Assembly (NCBI GenBank): GCA_965650335.1
Contig: CBFGOI010000103.1
Span: forward strand, 1 to 17,240
Reading direction: 5' to 3'
Origin: Paradesertivirga sp965650335
GTDB taxonomy: Bacteria > Bacteroidota > Bacteroidia > Sphingobacteriales > Sphingobacteriaceae
DNA length: 17,240 nucleotides
Part shown: positions 6,468 to 14,391 of the stretch, piece by piece
Numbering within the stretch: position 1 is the first letter of the stretch
Layout: each line of letters starts with the position of its first letter
Made by a program: the position numbers and the translations under genes
Notes under the pieces: generated by a model
Told to the model about the DNA's origin: nothing
The model's database searches: none
Seen by the model: the letters and a program-made list of their open reading frames with translations, nothing else

Positions 6468-8984
6468 TTACATACCCTGCTGGCCACCACTCTGACCATT
6501 TCCACCATCTTGCTTTAAGTCGTCGTTATTAACGCCACGTTTCTTTTTAGGCTGCTGAGCATTGAAGTTCATTTTACCAAACTGCCAGCTAAAATTAATG
6601 CCTACTGAGCGGAAAGGCATGGAGAAATTACTTTTCTGAACTAAACCGGCACTATTTATCTCACTTCTAAAGTTCTTGCGTTCATTAAAAGGATCAATGA
6701 TATTTAAACCGATCTTGCCCTTTTTATTCAAGATCTGCTTGTTTAAGGAAAGTATCCACATGTTAAATGCTGGATTCTTTCCCTGAAATGTACGTCGCGG
6801 AGAGTTTATAATCACAAACGTTTCAGTAACAAAGCCTTTCGGCAGGGTTACCGATCCATTCAGAAATGCATTATACAATAGTTGTGTACCTATATTAGCG
6901 CTGGCCTTTTGGAATTCAGTCGTTGCCTGAGGTTTATAACTATATAAATTAAGGTTAGTTCTGAACGTTAAGGCTTTAGCCGGAGAAATTTGAGCAAAAA
7001 AGCTTCCGCCAAAAGAATTATTTCTACCAATATTGTCGAAGGTTGTTAACGAAACCGGAATGGGCTCTCCACCCGAACCATCATCATATAGGTCGGGTTT
7101 TACAAAGCTTTCAATGATATCATCGGTATGCCGGTAATATAAAGACGTATTGATCACTGATTTTTTCACAAAGGTTGAAAAATTAAATTCCACGCTTTGA
7201 GAAACCTCTGGAGAAAGATTCGGATTGCCCATGGTATGCGATACAGCGTTGCTGGTATTTCTGAAGGGGTTCAAAAATTGCAGACTTGGACGTTGAATTC
7301 TCTTGCTATAGCTTATCCGAAAAGTGTTGCTTTTTACGGTTTTTGACAAAGCAAAGCTCGGGATAAAATTAGTATAGCTATTAGAAAACGGATCAAAGGC
7401 AGGGTTAAGCGAACTTTCGCGACCGTCTATCTGCGTATTTTCAACACGTGCACCCACCTGTAATCCTATGCTCTTAGGCAATTGAAAACTCAGAACTGAG
7501 TATCCAGAGTACACATTCTGATCATACAGATAATCATTCGACATTAAATCGCTCACTTCATACACCCCGTTTGCATTGGCCACATTTACCAATGAGTTGC
7601 TCGTGATATCTCGTATGATGGTTTTTACACCCGATTCAAGTTTTACCTTTGTATTAAAGGGCAAAGAATAATCGGCCTGAATAGTATACTCATCGTTTAT
7701 ACCCTCGTTTGAAGCAATCTGATTTGGGTTAAATGAACTGTAAAGGGTGGTGTAGTCTGTCTGATGTTTGCCATGACTCCATTGTCCTGCCAGGGTAAAC
7801 TCATTCCCTGCCTTTTTAAATTTATGGGTGTAATCACCGTTCCAGTCAAACCCGCCAAACTGCATTTTCGAATTGTTTGTAATTGTATAGCTATGATTCT
7901 GTTGCTGTTGGGTACTATTAAGAAAGTTATTAATATTTTCAGAAGTTCCATCTGTTGTAAAACCACCCTGATTAAATCTTATACCTGATGAAATGCTGTT
8001 TGAGCTATTGAAATCATAACTTACGTTTCCCGAACCCATGCCTGCATATCGTTTTGTTTCACTCTCTCCGATCTGCGATCTGCTTGATTGATTATTTGAA
8101 TCTGTGCTCTCAAAGTTTACGGTACTAATTTGTGGCCAGGTATAATTTCCTCCAAAGTTTCCGCTTATACTCAACCGATTCTGATTCATATTCAGATTAA
8201 CATTTCCATTGTTTTGGCGGGTGCCCACCCCTCCGCTAACAGAGCCGCTTACTCCAGACATGTTGCTTTTTTTGGTGATGATATTTATAATACCTGCGGA
8301 GCCTTCTGCATCATATTTAGCAGATGGACTTGTAACTACTTCTACACTCTTGATCTGATCAGCCGGAAGCATTTTCATAGCATCTCCAACATTACTTGCC
8401 ATTGCACCTGATGGTTTGCCGTTTATTAACACCTTTATATTCTGACTTCCGCGTAGCGAAACATTTCCATCCTGGTCTACAGAAACCATTGGAACTTTTC
8501 TCAACACATCACCTGCATTTCCTCCGGACACCGTTGCATCCTTTTCTGCATTGTAAACTACTTTATCGACCCGATTTTCAATCAGTGCCGCCTGACCCGT
8601 AACTTCAACTTCCTTCAAAGCGGTTGCTGTGGGCCTCAAAATTATTCTCCCAAGGTTCAAATCAGGTTTTCCGGGCGTCGTGGTAACCGAAGAAAGCACC
8701 TTTGTTTGGTAACCCATAAAACTTAAAGTGAGTTTATAACTTCCGGGAGCTACGTTATCGATTTTGAAAACTCCTTTGGAGTCGGTTATGGCGCCATTTG
8801 TACTCTTGGTTGAACTTACTCTACCTAAGCCGACAGACACATAATCTAAAGGTTTTTGCGTAACAGAATCGATAATTGTTCCCGAGATCCTTCCAACTAT
8901 ACCAGGCGAGGCGCCAACAGGCATTTGCGCCCACAAAGAAAGTGTACAAAGGATACTTATTATTAAAAGATATAGCGATTTCAT
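6468..8984 (-). CDS. TonB-linked outer-membrane receptor (carboxypeptidase-regulatory-like domain, plug, OMP_b-brl_3-type barrel)
   Basis: An outer-membrane protein expected to import or bind a ligand. From the start used here: signal peptide MKSLYLLIISILCTLSLWAQ (1-20); a carboxypeptidase-regulatory-like domain from about 32 (GRISGTIIDSVTQKPLDYVS) to about 115; a plug domain with VEVTGQAALIENRVDKVVYN, LRKVPMVSVDQDGNVSLRG, the VLINGKPSG turn, and SAKYDAEGSAGIINIITKK; then a long beta-barrel rich in aromatic strands, ending in a Gln/Gly/Lys-rich tail (NGQSGGQQGM). The reading frame stays open up to 9056, but ATG at 8984 is chosen because it gives a clean signal peptide and lies 24 bases after a perfect TATCTTTG box, which the longer form would overrun. 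First gene of a likely three-gene operon with the BtuF-like and TraB-family genes. Barrels of this type often carry no recognisable specificity, so the ligand is unknown. Confidence 0.9.
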   Translation of the reverse strand: MKSLYLLIISILCTLSLWAQMPVGASPGIVGRISGTIIDSVTQKPLDYVSVGLGRVSSTKSTNGAITDSKGVFKIDNVAPGSYKLTLSFMGYQTKVLSSVTTTPGKPDLNLGRIILRPTATALKEVEVTGQAALIENRVDKVVYNAEKDATVSGGNAGDVLRKVPMVSVDQDGNVSLRGSQNIKVLINGKPSGAMASNVGDAMKMLPADQIKSVEVVTSPSAKYDAEGSAGIINIITKKSNMSGVSGSVSGGVGTRQNNGNVNLNMNQNRLSISGNFGGNYTWPQISTVNFESTDSNNQSSRSQIGESETKRYAGMGSGNVSYDFNSSNSISSGIRFNQGGFTTDGTSENINNFLNSTQQQQNHSYTITNNSKMQFGGFDWNGDYTHKFKKAGNEFTLAGQWSHGKHQTDYTTLYSSFNPNQIASNEGINDEYTIQADYSLPFNTKVKLESGVKTIIRDITSNSLVNVANANGVYEVSDLMSNDYLYDQNVYSGYSVLSFQLPKSIGLQVGARVENTQIDGRESSLNPAFDPFSNSYTNFIPSFALSKTVKSNTFRISYSKRIQRPSLQFLNPFRNTSNAVSHTMGNPNLSPEVSQSVEFNFSTFVKKSVINTSLYYRHTDDIIESFVKPDLYDDGSGGEPIPVSLTTFDNIGRNNSFGGSFFAQISPAKALTFRTNLNLYSYKPQATTEFQKASANIGTQLLYNAFLNGSVTLPKGFVTETFVIINSPRRTFQGKNPAFNMWILSLNKQILNKKGKIGLNIIDPFNERKNFRSEINSAGLVQKSNFSMPFRSVGINFSWQFGKMNFNAQQPKKKRGVNNDDLKQDGGNGQSGGQQGM

Positions 8985-9008
8985 TACTTCGATTTTGATA
9001 ATTAGTCG

Positions 9009-9016
9009 CAAAGATA
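9009..9016 (-). promoter_or_regulatory. Predicted -7 promoter box of the receptor operon
   Basis: The minus strand reads TATCTTTG, an exact TAnnTTTG match, 24 bases upstream of the preferred ATG at 8984. The predicted transcription start near 9002 would leave a leader of about 18 bases. A good -33 element is not visible. Confidence 0.65.
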
Positions 9017-9061
9017 GATTGAATGTTACAATGCTTTTGTTAAATAAACAGCTCATAACGT

Positions 9062-9095
9062 AAAAAAAGCGATAGAATTTCTCCTATCGCTTTTT
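9062..9095. terminator. Terminator after leuS, symmetrical in form
   Basis: GCGATAG (9069-9075) pairs with CTATCGC (9084-9090) around an 8-base loop. The stem is flanked by seven A on the left (9062-9068) and five T on the right (9091-9095). On the minus strand the hairpin starts 18 bases after the leuS stop and is followed by seven T, so it ends leuS; the right-hand T-run would also allow termination on the plus strand. Confidence 0.88.
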
Positions 9096-9113
9096 ACTTA
9101 TCTCTATGTAATC

Positions 9114-12038
9114 CTAAACTACCAGGTTTACAATTTTTCCTTTTACAACGATCATCTTCTTAGGTGACTTCCCGTCAAGGTGTTTTTGAACATCCGTATT
9201 ATCCAGAACAAATTTCTCAATCTCCGGAACTTCAAGTGTTAGCGGCATATTTAGATTCATTTTCATTTTCCCGTTAAAAGATATCGGATAAGCAAATTCA
9301 TCTTCAACCAGGTAAGCCGGATTAAATGTCGGATAAGAAGCATAAGTAAGTGTACCGGCCTCATTCCCTAAAAGGGTCCACAGCTCCTCTGTAATATGCG
9401 GTGCGTAAGGCGCCAGCACTATTACCAGATCCTGAAGTACCTTACGCTTGTTACATTTTAAATCAGTAAGTTCATTTACACAAATCATAAAGCTGGAAAC
9501 AGAGGTATTGAATGAAAAACGTTCAATATCTTCTTCCACTTTACGGATAATTTTATGCAGTGCCTTTAGCTCGGCTTTAGAAGGCTCTTCTTCAGAAACT
9601 TTGAAATTAAACTGCTCGTCATGAAACAACCTCCAAAGCTTACGTAAAAATTTAAAAACACCTTCAATACCATTTGTATTCCATGGTTTACTTTGCTCTA
9701 AGGGACCAAGAAACATTTCATACAAACGAAGCGTGTCTGCACCGTAGCGTTCAATGATGTCATCGGGATTTACGACGTTGAACTTTGATTTAGACATTTT
9801 CTCTACTTCAACACCACAGATGTATTTGCCATCATTCTCTAATATAAATTTTGCATCTTGGAATTCTGGACGCCATTTTTTAAATTTCTCAATATCTAAA
9901 ATATCGTTCTCAACAATATTCACATCCACATGAATTTCGCCAACAGCAATTACTTCATTTGTTATGTTTGGAAAAAAGGTAAGTTCATATGGAATACCCC
10001 ATTTTTTTGCAAGCTCTCGCTCTTCATTCATATCTGCCTTCTTCCACTGTTCATATTTACTTTTTGACAAATAGTATGAAGAAGCAGTTTGACCGTCCTT
10101 TATAATGCTTAATCTATAAACGAAGTTAGATCTTCCCTGGATCATCCCCTGGTTAATCAATTTTTTAAAAGGTTCTTCTTCTGTTACATATCCAAGATCT
10201 TTTAAAAACTTGTTCCAGAATCTACTATAAAGCAAGTGGCCTGTCGCATGCTCTGATCCACCGATGTATAAGTCGACATCTTTCCAGTATTCTATGGCAG
10301 ACTGCGGCGCAAAAGCATTTTCAGTGCGTTCTTCAGGTGATGCCATGTATCTGTACCAGTACCAACTTGAACCCGCCCAACCCGGCATTGTACTTAATTC
10401 GTACTCGTATTGATCCTTATATTTCCAGTCTCTAGCTCTGCCCAAAGGTGGCTCACCGCTTTCTGTAGGCAGATATTTATCCACTTCGGGTAAAACCAGA
10501 GGTAAATCCTGTTCATTAATTAAATAGGGCAATCCTTCTTTAAAGTAAACCGGCACAGGTTCTCCCCAATAACGCTGACGACCGAAAATGGCATCGCGCA
10601 TACGGTATTGTATTTTAGCTTTACCCGCGTTTAACTCCTCTAGTTTTTGAATTAGAGCAGGGATAGCTTCCTGGTAAGTTAGGTCGTTAATGATGTCAGA
10701 ATTCACGTAGCGACCTTCTTTGGTAGCATCAGCTTCATGCTCAATATCTTTTTGAGCGTCCAAAATCTGGATAATAGGGAGATTAAAGTGTTTCGCGAAA
10801 AGCCAGTCACGCTGATCTCCCGAAGGAACCGCCATAACAGCACCAGTACCATAGCCCGCCAATACATAATCAGCTATCCAAACAGGGATTTTGGTCCCGT
10901 TTAACGGATTTAGTGCATAACTACCGGTAAAAGCACCTGATACGGTTTTAGCATCTGCCATCCGATCCAGTTCTGATTTCTTTTTAGTTTGCGCGATGTA
11001 AGCATCAATTTCAGCTTTTTGTTCCGGAGTAGTTAATGAACTTACTAACTCATGTTCCGGCGCAATAACAAGAAAGCTTACTCCGAAAATAGTATCGACA
11101 CGGGTGGTGAAGACTTCTATGTAGTTGTGGGTTGTAAGTTGTGCGTTATGAGCATGACTCTCGAGCGGGAAGATAACCGATGCACCTGTACTCTTTCCAA
11201 TCCAATTACGCTGCATTTCTTTTAGCGGATCGGGCCAGTCGATATGATCCAAGCCCTGAAGCAGTCGATCTGCATAAGCAGTAATTCGCATGCTCCATTG
11301 CATCATTTTTTTCTGTTCAACAGGATAGCCGCCGCGTTCTGAAACGCCCTCTTTGACTTCGTCATTAGCCAGAACGGTCCCTAAAGCAGGGCACCAGTTC
11401 ACGGTACTTTCTTTAAGAAATGTTAAACGGTATTTTAAAAGCTCTACCTGTTGCTGTGTTTCTGTCATTTGCTTCCATTCATCAGCTGAAAAGCTAAGAA
11501 CTTCCTCATCCGAAACTGCCCGAACGCCTTCTGAACCTTTAGTTTCAAAATGCTCTATTAGCTTTTGTATCGGCTCTGCCTTATCTGATTCAAGATTATA
11601 CCATGAATTAAACAATTGCATGAAAATCCATTGAGTCCATTTATAATATTCCGGATCGCTTGTGCGAACCTCGCGACTCCAGTCGAACGAAAAACCGATT
11701 TGATCTAATTGACGACGATATGTAGCAATGTTCTGTTCGGTAGTAAGTGCCGGATGTTGTCCCGTTTGAATGGCGTACTGTTCTGCGGGTAAACCGAACG
11801 AATCGTAACCCATTGGATGCAATACGTTAAATCCCTTAAGGCGTTTATAACGGGCAAAAATATCCGAAGCAATATATCCCAGAGGGTGTCCGACATGCAA
11901 ACCAGCGCCAGACGGATAAGGGAACATGTCCAAAACATAATATTTAGGTTTTGGAGAGGTGTTATCAACTTTATAAGTCTGCTTTTCGGCCCAAAACTGC
12001 TGCCACTTATTTTCGAGAGTTCTAAACTGATAATCCAT
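9114..12038 (-). CDS. leuS: Leucine--tRNA ligase
   Basis: A class I synthetase of 974 residues that charges tRNA-Leu and edits mischarged products. The ATP-binding HIGH-type motif is PYPSGAGLHVGH (40-51), and KMSKS stands at 747-751. The CP1 editing domain contains FTTRVDTIFG (310-319), where the Thr-rich motif normally reads TTRPDT, and later GTGAVMAVPSGDQRD with the conserved Asp. A leucine-specific insert lies just before KMSKS. The C-terminal part is an anticodon-binding helical domain with APYAPHITEELW and a short compact end domain. The protein is longer than most bacterial LeuRS, as is usual for Bacteroidota. Residues about 297-306 (HNAQLTTHNY) are encoded by a heptamer-repeat tract. 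ATG at 12038 gives the normal MDYQFRTLENKWQ start. The gene is probably monocistronic, with a strong terminator 18 bases downstream. Confidence 0.97.
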   Translation of the reverse strand: MDYQFRTLENKWQQFWAEKQTYKVDNTSPKPKYYVLDMFPYPSGAGLHVGHPLGYIASDIFARYKRLKGFNVLHPMGYDSFGLPAEQYAIQTGQHPALTTEQNIATYRRQLDQIGFSFDWSREVRTSDPEYYKWTQWIFMQLFNSWYNLESDKAEPIQKLIEHFETKGSEGVRAVSDEEVLSFSADEWKQMTETQQQVELLKYRLTFLKESTVNWCPALGTVLANDEVKEGVSERGGYPVEQKKMMQWSMRITAYADRLLQGLDHIDWPDPLKEMQRNWIGKSTGASVIFPLESHAHNAQLTTHNYIEVFTTRVDTIFGVSFLVIAPEHELVSSLTTPEQKAEIDAYIAQTKKKSELDRMADAKTVSGAFTGSYALNPLNGTKIPVWIADYVLAGYGTGAVMAVPSGDQRDWLFAKHFNLPIIQILDAQKDIEHEADATKEGRYVNSDIINDLTYQEAIPALIQKLEELNAGKAKIQYRMRDAIFGRQRYWGEPVPVYFKEGLPYLINEQDLPLVLPEVDKYLPTESGEPPLGRARDWKYKDQYEYELSTMPGWAGSSWYWYRYMASPEERTENAFAPQSAIEYWKDVDLYIGGSEHATGHLLYSRFWNKFLKDLGYVTEEEPFKKLINQGMIQGRSNFVYRLSIIKDGQTASSYYLSKSKYEQWKKADMNEERELAKKWGIPYELTFFPNITNEVIAVGEIHVDVNIVENDILDIEKFKKWRPEFQDAKFILENDGKYICGVEVEKMSKSKFNVVNPDDIIERYGADTLRLYEMFLGPLEQSKPWNTNGIEGVFKFLRKLWRLFHDEQFNFKVSEEEPSKAELKALHKIIRKVEEDIERFSFNTSVSSFMICVNELTDLKCNKRKVLQDLVIVLAPYAPHITEELWTLLGNEAGTLTYASYPTFNPAYLVEDEFAYPISFNGKMKMNLNMPLTLEVPEIEKFVLDNTDVQKHLDGKSPKKMIVVKGKIVNLVV
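11123..11150 (-). repeat. In-frame heptamer-repeat tract within leuS
   Basis: On the coding strand four consecutive 7-mers read CATAACG, CACAACT, TACAACC, CACAACT (consensus YAYAACN). They encode residues 297-305 of LeuRS, close to the start of the editing domain. The period is 7, not a multiple of 3, and the pattern resembles the AT-rich heptamer tracts at 141-175 and 243-277, so it looks like repeat sequence captured inside the gene. Confidence 0.55.
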
Positions 12039-12058
12039 GAATAATTTTTATAAGAACG

Positions 12059-12066
12059 CGAAAATA
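12059..12066 (-). promoter_or_regulatory. Possible -7 box of leuS
   Basis: The minus strand reads TATTTTCG, one mismatch from TAnnTTTG, 20 bases before the leuS ATG. The same octamer stands just before ftsX at 13259-13266. No clear -33 element is seen. Confidence 0.35.
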
Positions 12067-12138
12067 AGAAAATAGAATTATACCAGAATTCATTTATTTC
12101 AATCTGGAGTTTATTGATTGACCTGGCCTTAAATACAA

Positions 12139-12180
12139 AATCAGATTTCATACACGCATTTTTGCTGATGAAATCTGATT
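12139..12180 (-). terminator. Perfect 13-bp hairpin after the ROK-family gene
   Basis: AATCAGATTTCAT (12139-12151) is the exact reverse complement of ATGAAATCTGATT (12168-12180), with a 16-base loop. On the minus strand it starts 26 bases after the ROK-family stop codon and is followed by TTTTG, so it probably ends that transcript. The stem is A+T rich and the T-run short, hence moderate confidence for termination; the inverted repeat itself is certain. Confidence 0.55.
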
Positions 12181-12206
12181 AAATAGAATTCGTAAGAAAT
12201 ATTTCG

Positions 12207-13079
12207 TTATCTGGCGTGGATCGGTGCGGCATCATACCATGCAGATGCTGCACCGATGATACTGGCTTGTTCGCCTAGAAGTGCCCTTAGAATGGGAATA
12301 CGAATTCCCTGATCAGCCATTTTTGCTGTTAAAGAATCAAAAAAGAACCGGTTATATAATTCCATAAAGCCCCCGATTACGACCACTTCTGGTTTGTGCT
12401 GCCGAATAAATATGGTTAAGAACCTGGCCAAGTTCGAGGCAAACTCTTCAAATACTTGTGCAACGGCGGGTTCAGCATCAGCAAGCTGCCTTAACTCCGA
12501 AAGATCGGTTGCTTCAATACCTGTTAACTCTTTAAAACGAGCCAGCAACCACCTGATAGAAATATAATCCTCCGCAACCCCTTCGTCAAATGGAGAGGAA
12601 TGCATATTTGCATCGGTAACTACCCCCTCCGAATATATCGCACTGCCTAATCCGATACCTAATGTTACTCCTAACGAACTTTTAAAACCTCTTCCTGCAC
12701 CACCAAAAACTTCTCCCTGAAGAAAACAAACAGCATCGTTCATTATCTTAACATTCTCGGGACCAGAATTTATAGCTTTGGAAAAAATATCTTTAAGATT
12801 ATTTTTATAAAGGCTGTTGTAGCGAGCGGCGTCATTCATCAATAAAACACCAGAATCGTAATCACATTCGCCGGGTAATCCAATTCCTAACTTTGTACTA
12901 TTGGCAGCAACTCTGCTTAACGCTGAGCTCCAGCTGTTAATTATCTGATCTGCAGAAGCTGTTGGATCAACTTTTTTTCTTTCCACCGTTTCTGAAACAA
13001 CTTTCCTTGTTTCCATATTTACCAAACCCAGAGAAATATGTTTGTCTTCAATATTAACTCCAATAATAAGTTCGCTCAT
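12207..13079 (-). CDS. ROK-family protein (sugar-kinase fold), lacking the zinc motif
   Basis: A 290-residue actin/hexokinase-fold protein. Visible landmarks are the N-terminal phosphate-1-like strand IIGVNIEDKHISLGLV (5-20), GIGLPGE (65-71), NDAVCFLQGEV (114-124) with Asp115 at the catalytic-base position, the glycine-rich LGVTLGIGLGSAI (136-148), and VVVIGGFME (232-240) in the adenosine region. Typical ROK glucokinases next show an EIGH sugar-binding segment and a CxCGxxGCxE zinc motif. Here the equivalent stretch (about 150-175) has neither, and the protein has only two cysteines (72 and 118). It may therefore bind a different sugar or have lost kinase activity. There is no DNA-binding domain, so it is not a NagC-type repressor. 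ATG at 13079 gives the usual short N-terminus. It is divergent from ftsX across 191 bases. Confidence 0.78.
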   Translation of the reverse strand: MSELIIGVNIEDKHISLGLVNMETRKVVSETVERKKVDPTASADQIINSWSSALSRVAANSTKLGIGLPGECDYDSGVLLMNDAARYNSLYKNNLKDIFSKAINSGPENVKIMNDAVCFLQGEVFGGAGRGFKSSLGVTLGIGLGSAIYSEGVVTDANMHSSPFDEGVAEDYISIRWLLARFKELTGIEATDLSELRQLADAEPAVAQVFEEFASNLARFLTIFIRQHKPEVVVIGGFMELYNRFFFDSLTAKMADQGIRIPILRALLGEQASIIGAASAWYDAAPIHAR

Positions 13080-13258
13080 GTTGCAATAATTAAGGTAAAA
13101 GGTTCACTATGTTAGTTTATAGTCCCGTGTACGACGGATGTAACAAAAAGTTTACGTCAAGTTAAAAAATATTCAAAGGACCAAGAAGATTAAAGCAGGC
13201 AATTTGTTAAAATCTGTTATATCTTGAATTTTATAGTTCTTATTGCAGGTGAAATCTA

Positions 13259-13266
13259 TATTTTCG
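13259..13266 (+). promoter_or_regulatory. Possible -7 box of the ftsX operon
   Basis: TATTTTCG, one mismatch from TAnnTTTG, ends 4 bases before the ftsX ATG and would give a leaderless transcript. The rest of the 13080-13270 gap shows no other clear signal for either divergent gene. Confidence 0.35.
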
Positions 13267-13270
13267 CATT

Positions 13271-14149
13271 ATGGAAGAATTTGAAAGCAGCTCTGCTGCT
13301 AAAAAGACTAAAACCGTTTACATTTCTACCGTTATTAGTATTGCTCTGGTTTTACTGATGATCGGTTTATTGGGCCTTATAATGGTTCACGCAAAAAATC
13401 TTTCTAATTATGTAAAGGAAAATATTGTTTTGAACATTATAGTAAGTGATGGGGCAAAAGAAGTAGACGTGCTGGCATTACAAAAGCAACTCGATGCCCA
13501 CCCTTTTGTGTTAAAGTCTCAATATGTAAGCAAGGAACTTGCAGCACGAAATCTTCAAAAAGATTTGGGTGAAGAGTTTGTAGAATTCTTAGGTTATAAT
13601 CCGCTTCTTTCTTCTATTGACATTTACATGAAGGCCGAACACGCCAACAACGCCAGTATACAGAAATTCACTAACGAGCTGACTAAAAATCCATTGGTTA
13701 AAGAGGTGATTTATCAAAAATCTCTGATAGATATGGTAAACCAGAACATCAAAATCATCGGACTGGTAATTCTTGGATTCGCGTGTGTATTATTGATAAT
13801 CTCGATTGCTTTAATAAATAATACTATCCGACTTTCGATCTATTCGCAGCGTTTCCTGATTAAAAGTATGCAGCTGGTTGGCGCAACCAAAAGCTTTATA
13901 AGAAGACCCTTTTTAACTTATGGAGTTCTTCATGGTTTATTGGGCGCCCTCATTGCAATTATACTTTTGCTGATAACTTTATATGTCGCGCAGCAGCAAA
14001 TTCCGGAATTAGTGATCTTAAAAAATTGGGTGGAATTTGGGATGGTATTTGCCGGAGTATTGGCAATAGGCATTATGATCTCTCTTTTCAGCACTTATTT
14101 CGCGGTAAGCAAATACCTACGTTCAAAAATTTACGATCTTTATAGATAA
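13271..14149 (+). CDS. ftsX: Cell division protein FtsX
   Basis: An integral membrane protein that, with the ATPase FtsE, transmits a signal across the inner membrane to peptidoglycan hydrolases at the division site. The 292 residues show the FtsX layout: a cytoplasmic N-terminus, TM1 at about 18-40, an extracytoplasmic domain at about 41-160 (with ILNIIVSDG and VEFLGYNPLLSSIDIYM), then TM2 at about 161-183, the cytoplasmic segment NNTIRLSIYSQRFLIKSMQL with GAT that is typical of the permease core, TM3 at about 218-240 and TM4 at about 255-277. FtsE is not adjacent, which is common in Bacteroidota. The stop overlaps the next start by one base (TAATG), indicating coupling to the DUF3098 gene. 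First gene of the plus-strand run that continues to ribF. Confidence 0.93.
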   Translation: MEEFESSSAAKKTKTVYISTVISIALVLLMIGLLGLIMVHAKNLSNYVKENIVLNIIVSDGAKEVDVLALQKQLDAHPFVLKSQYVSKELAARNLQKDLGEEFVEFLGYNPLLSSIDIYMKAEHANNASIQKFTNELTKNPLVKEVIYQKSLIDMVNQNIKIIGLVILGFACVLLIISIALINNTIRLSIYSQRFLIKSMQLVGATKSFIRRPFLTYGVLHGLLGALIAIILLLITLYVAQQQIPELVILKNWVEFGMVFAGVLAIGIMISLFSTYFAVSKYLRSKIYDLYR

Positions 14150-14382
14150 TGGCACAAAAAAAAACAACAAGCACAGCAACTGAAAACATTCCGGTACGAT
14201 TTGTATTCGGAAAAAGCAACTACCGTCTGATGCTCCTTAGTATTGCAGTTGTAGCACTTGGATTTATACTTATGATAGGCAGTACTGACATTTACGACTT
14301 CCGTAAAATAATTCTGGCTCCCATTGTAGTGTTAATCGGATTCGGCATAGGTTTTTTTGCGATTCTAAAGAAGCGAGGCTAA
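14149..14382 (+). CDS. DUF3098 small membrane protein
   Basis: A 77-residue protein with two predicted membrane segments, about 27-44 (LMLLSIAVVALGFILMIG) and 54-72 (IILAPIVVLIGFGIGFFAI), and a basic end (KKRG). The FGKSNYRLM lead-in, the GFILMIG turn and the FRKIILAPIVVLIGFG block match DUF3098, a family that in Bacteroidota is found beside ftsX. The start ATG overlaps the ftsX stop by one base, and uppP follows after 9 bases. No function is established; position and coupling suggest a partner of FtsX or of envelope assembly, which is inference. Confidence 0.88.
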   Translation: MAQKKTTSTATENIPVRFVFGKSNYRLMLLSIAVVALGFILMIGSTDIYDFRKIILAPIVVLIGFGIGFFAILKKRG

Positions 14383-14391
14383 AATCTATTT

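Noticed and set aside
7697..8602. Several open frames of 68-93 codons on both strands within the outer-membrane receptor gene.
   Set aside because: All lie in alternate frames of a long, well-supported gene and show no start context or domain.
8985..9056. Longer N-terminus of the receptor, with a start at 9056.
   Set aside because: The 24 extra residues precede a perfect signal peptide and would be encoded across the TATCTTTG promoter box, so they are almost certainly not translated.
8985..9060. Cobalamin riboswitch before the receptor/BtuF-like operon.
   Set aside because: Only about 18 bases lie between the predicted transcription start and the ATG, and the receptor-leuS gap holds a terminator. 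A riboswitch of some 200 bases has no room and no B12-box-like sequence is visible.
11705..12151. Open frame of 148 codons on the minus strand overlapping the leuS start.
   Set aside because: Most of it is leuS in another frame, its product is low-complexity and unlike any family I know, and it begins inside the 13-bp inverted repeat.
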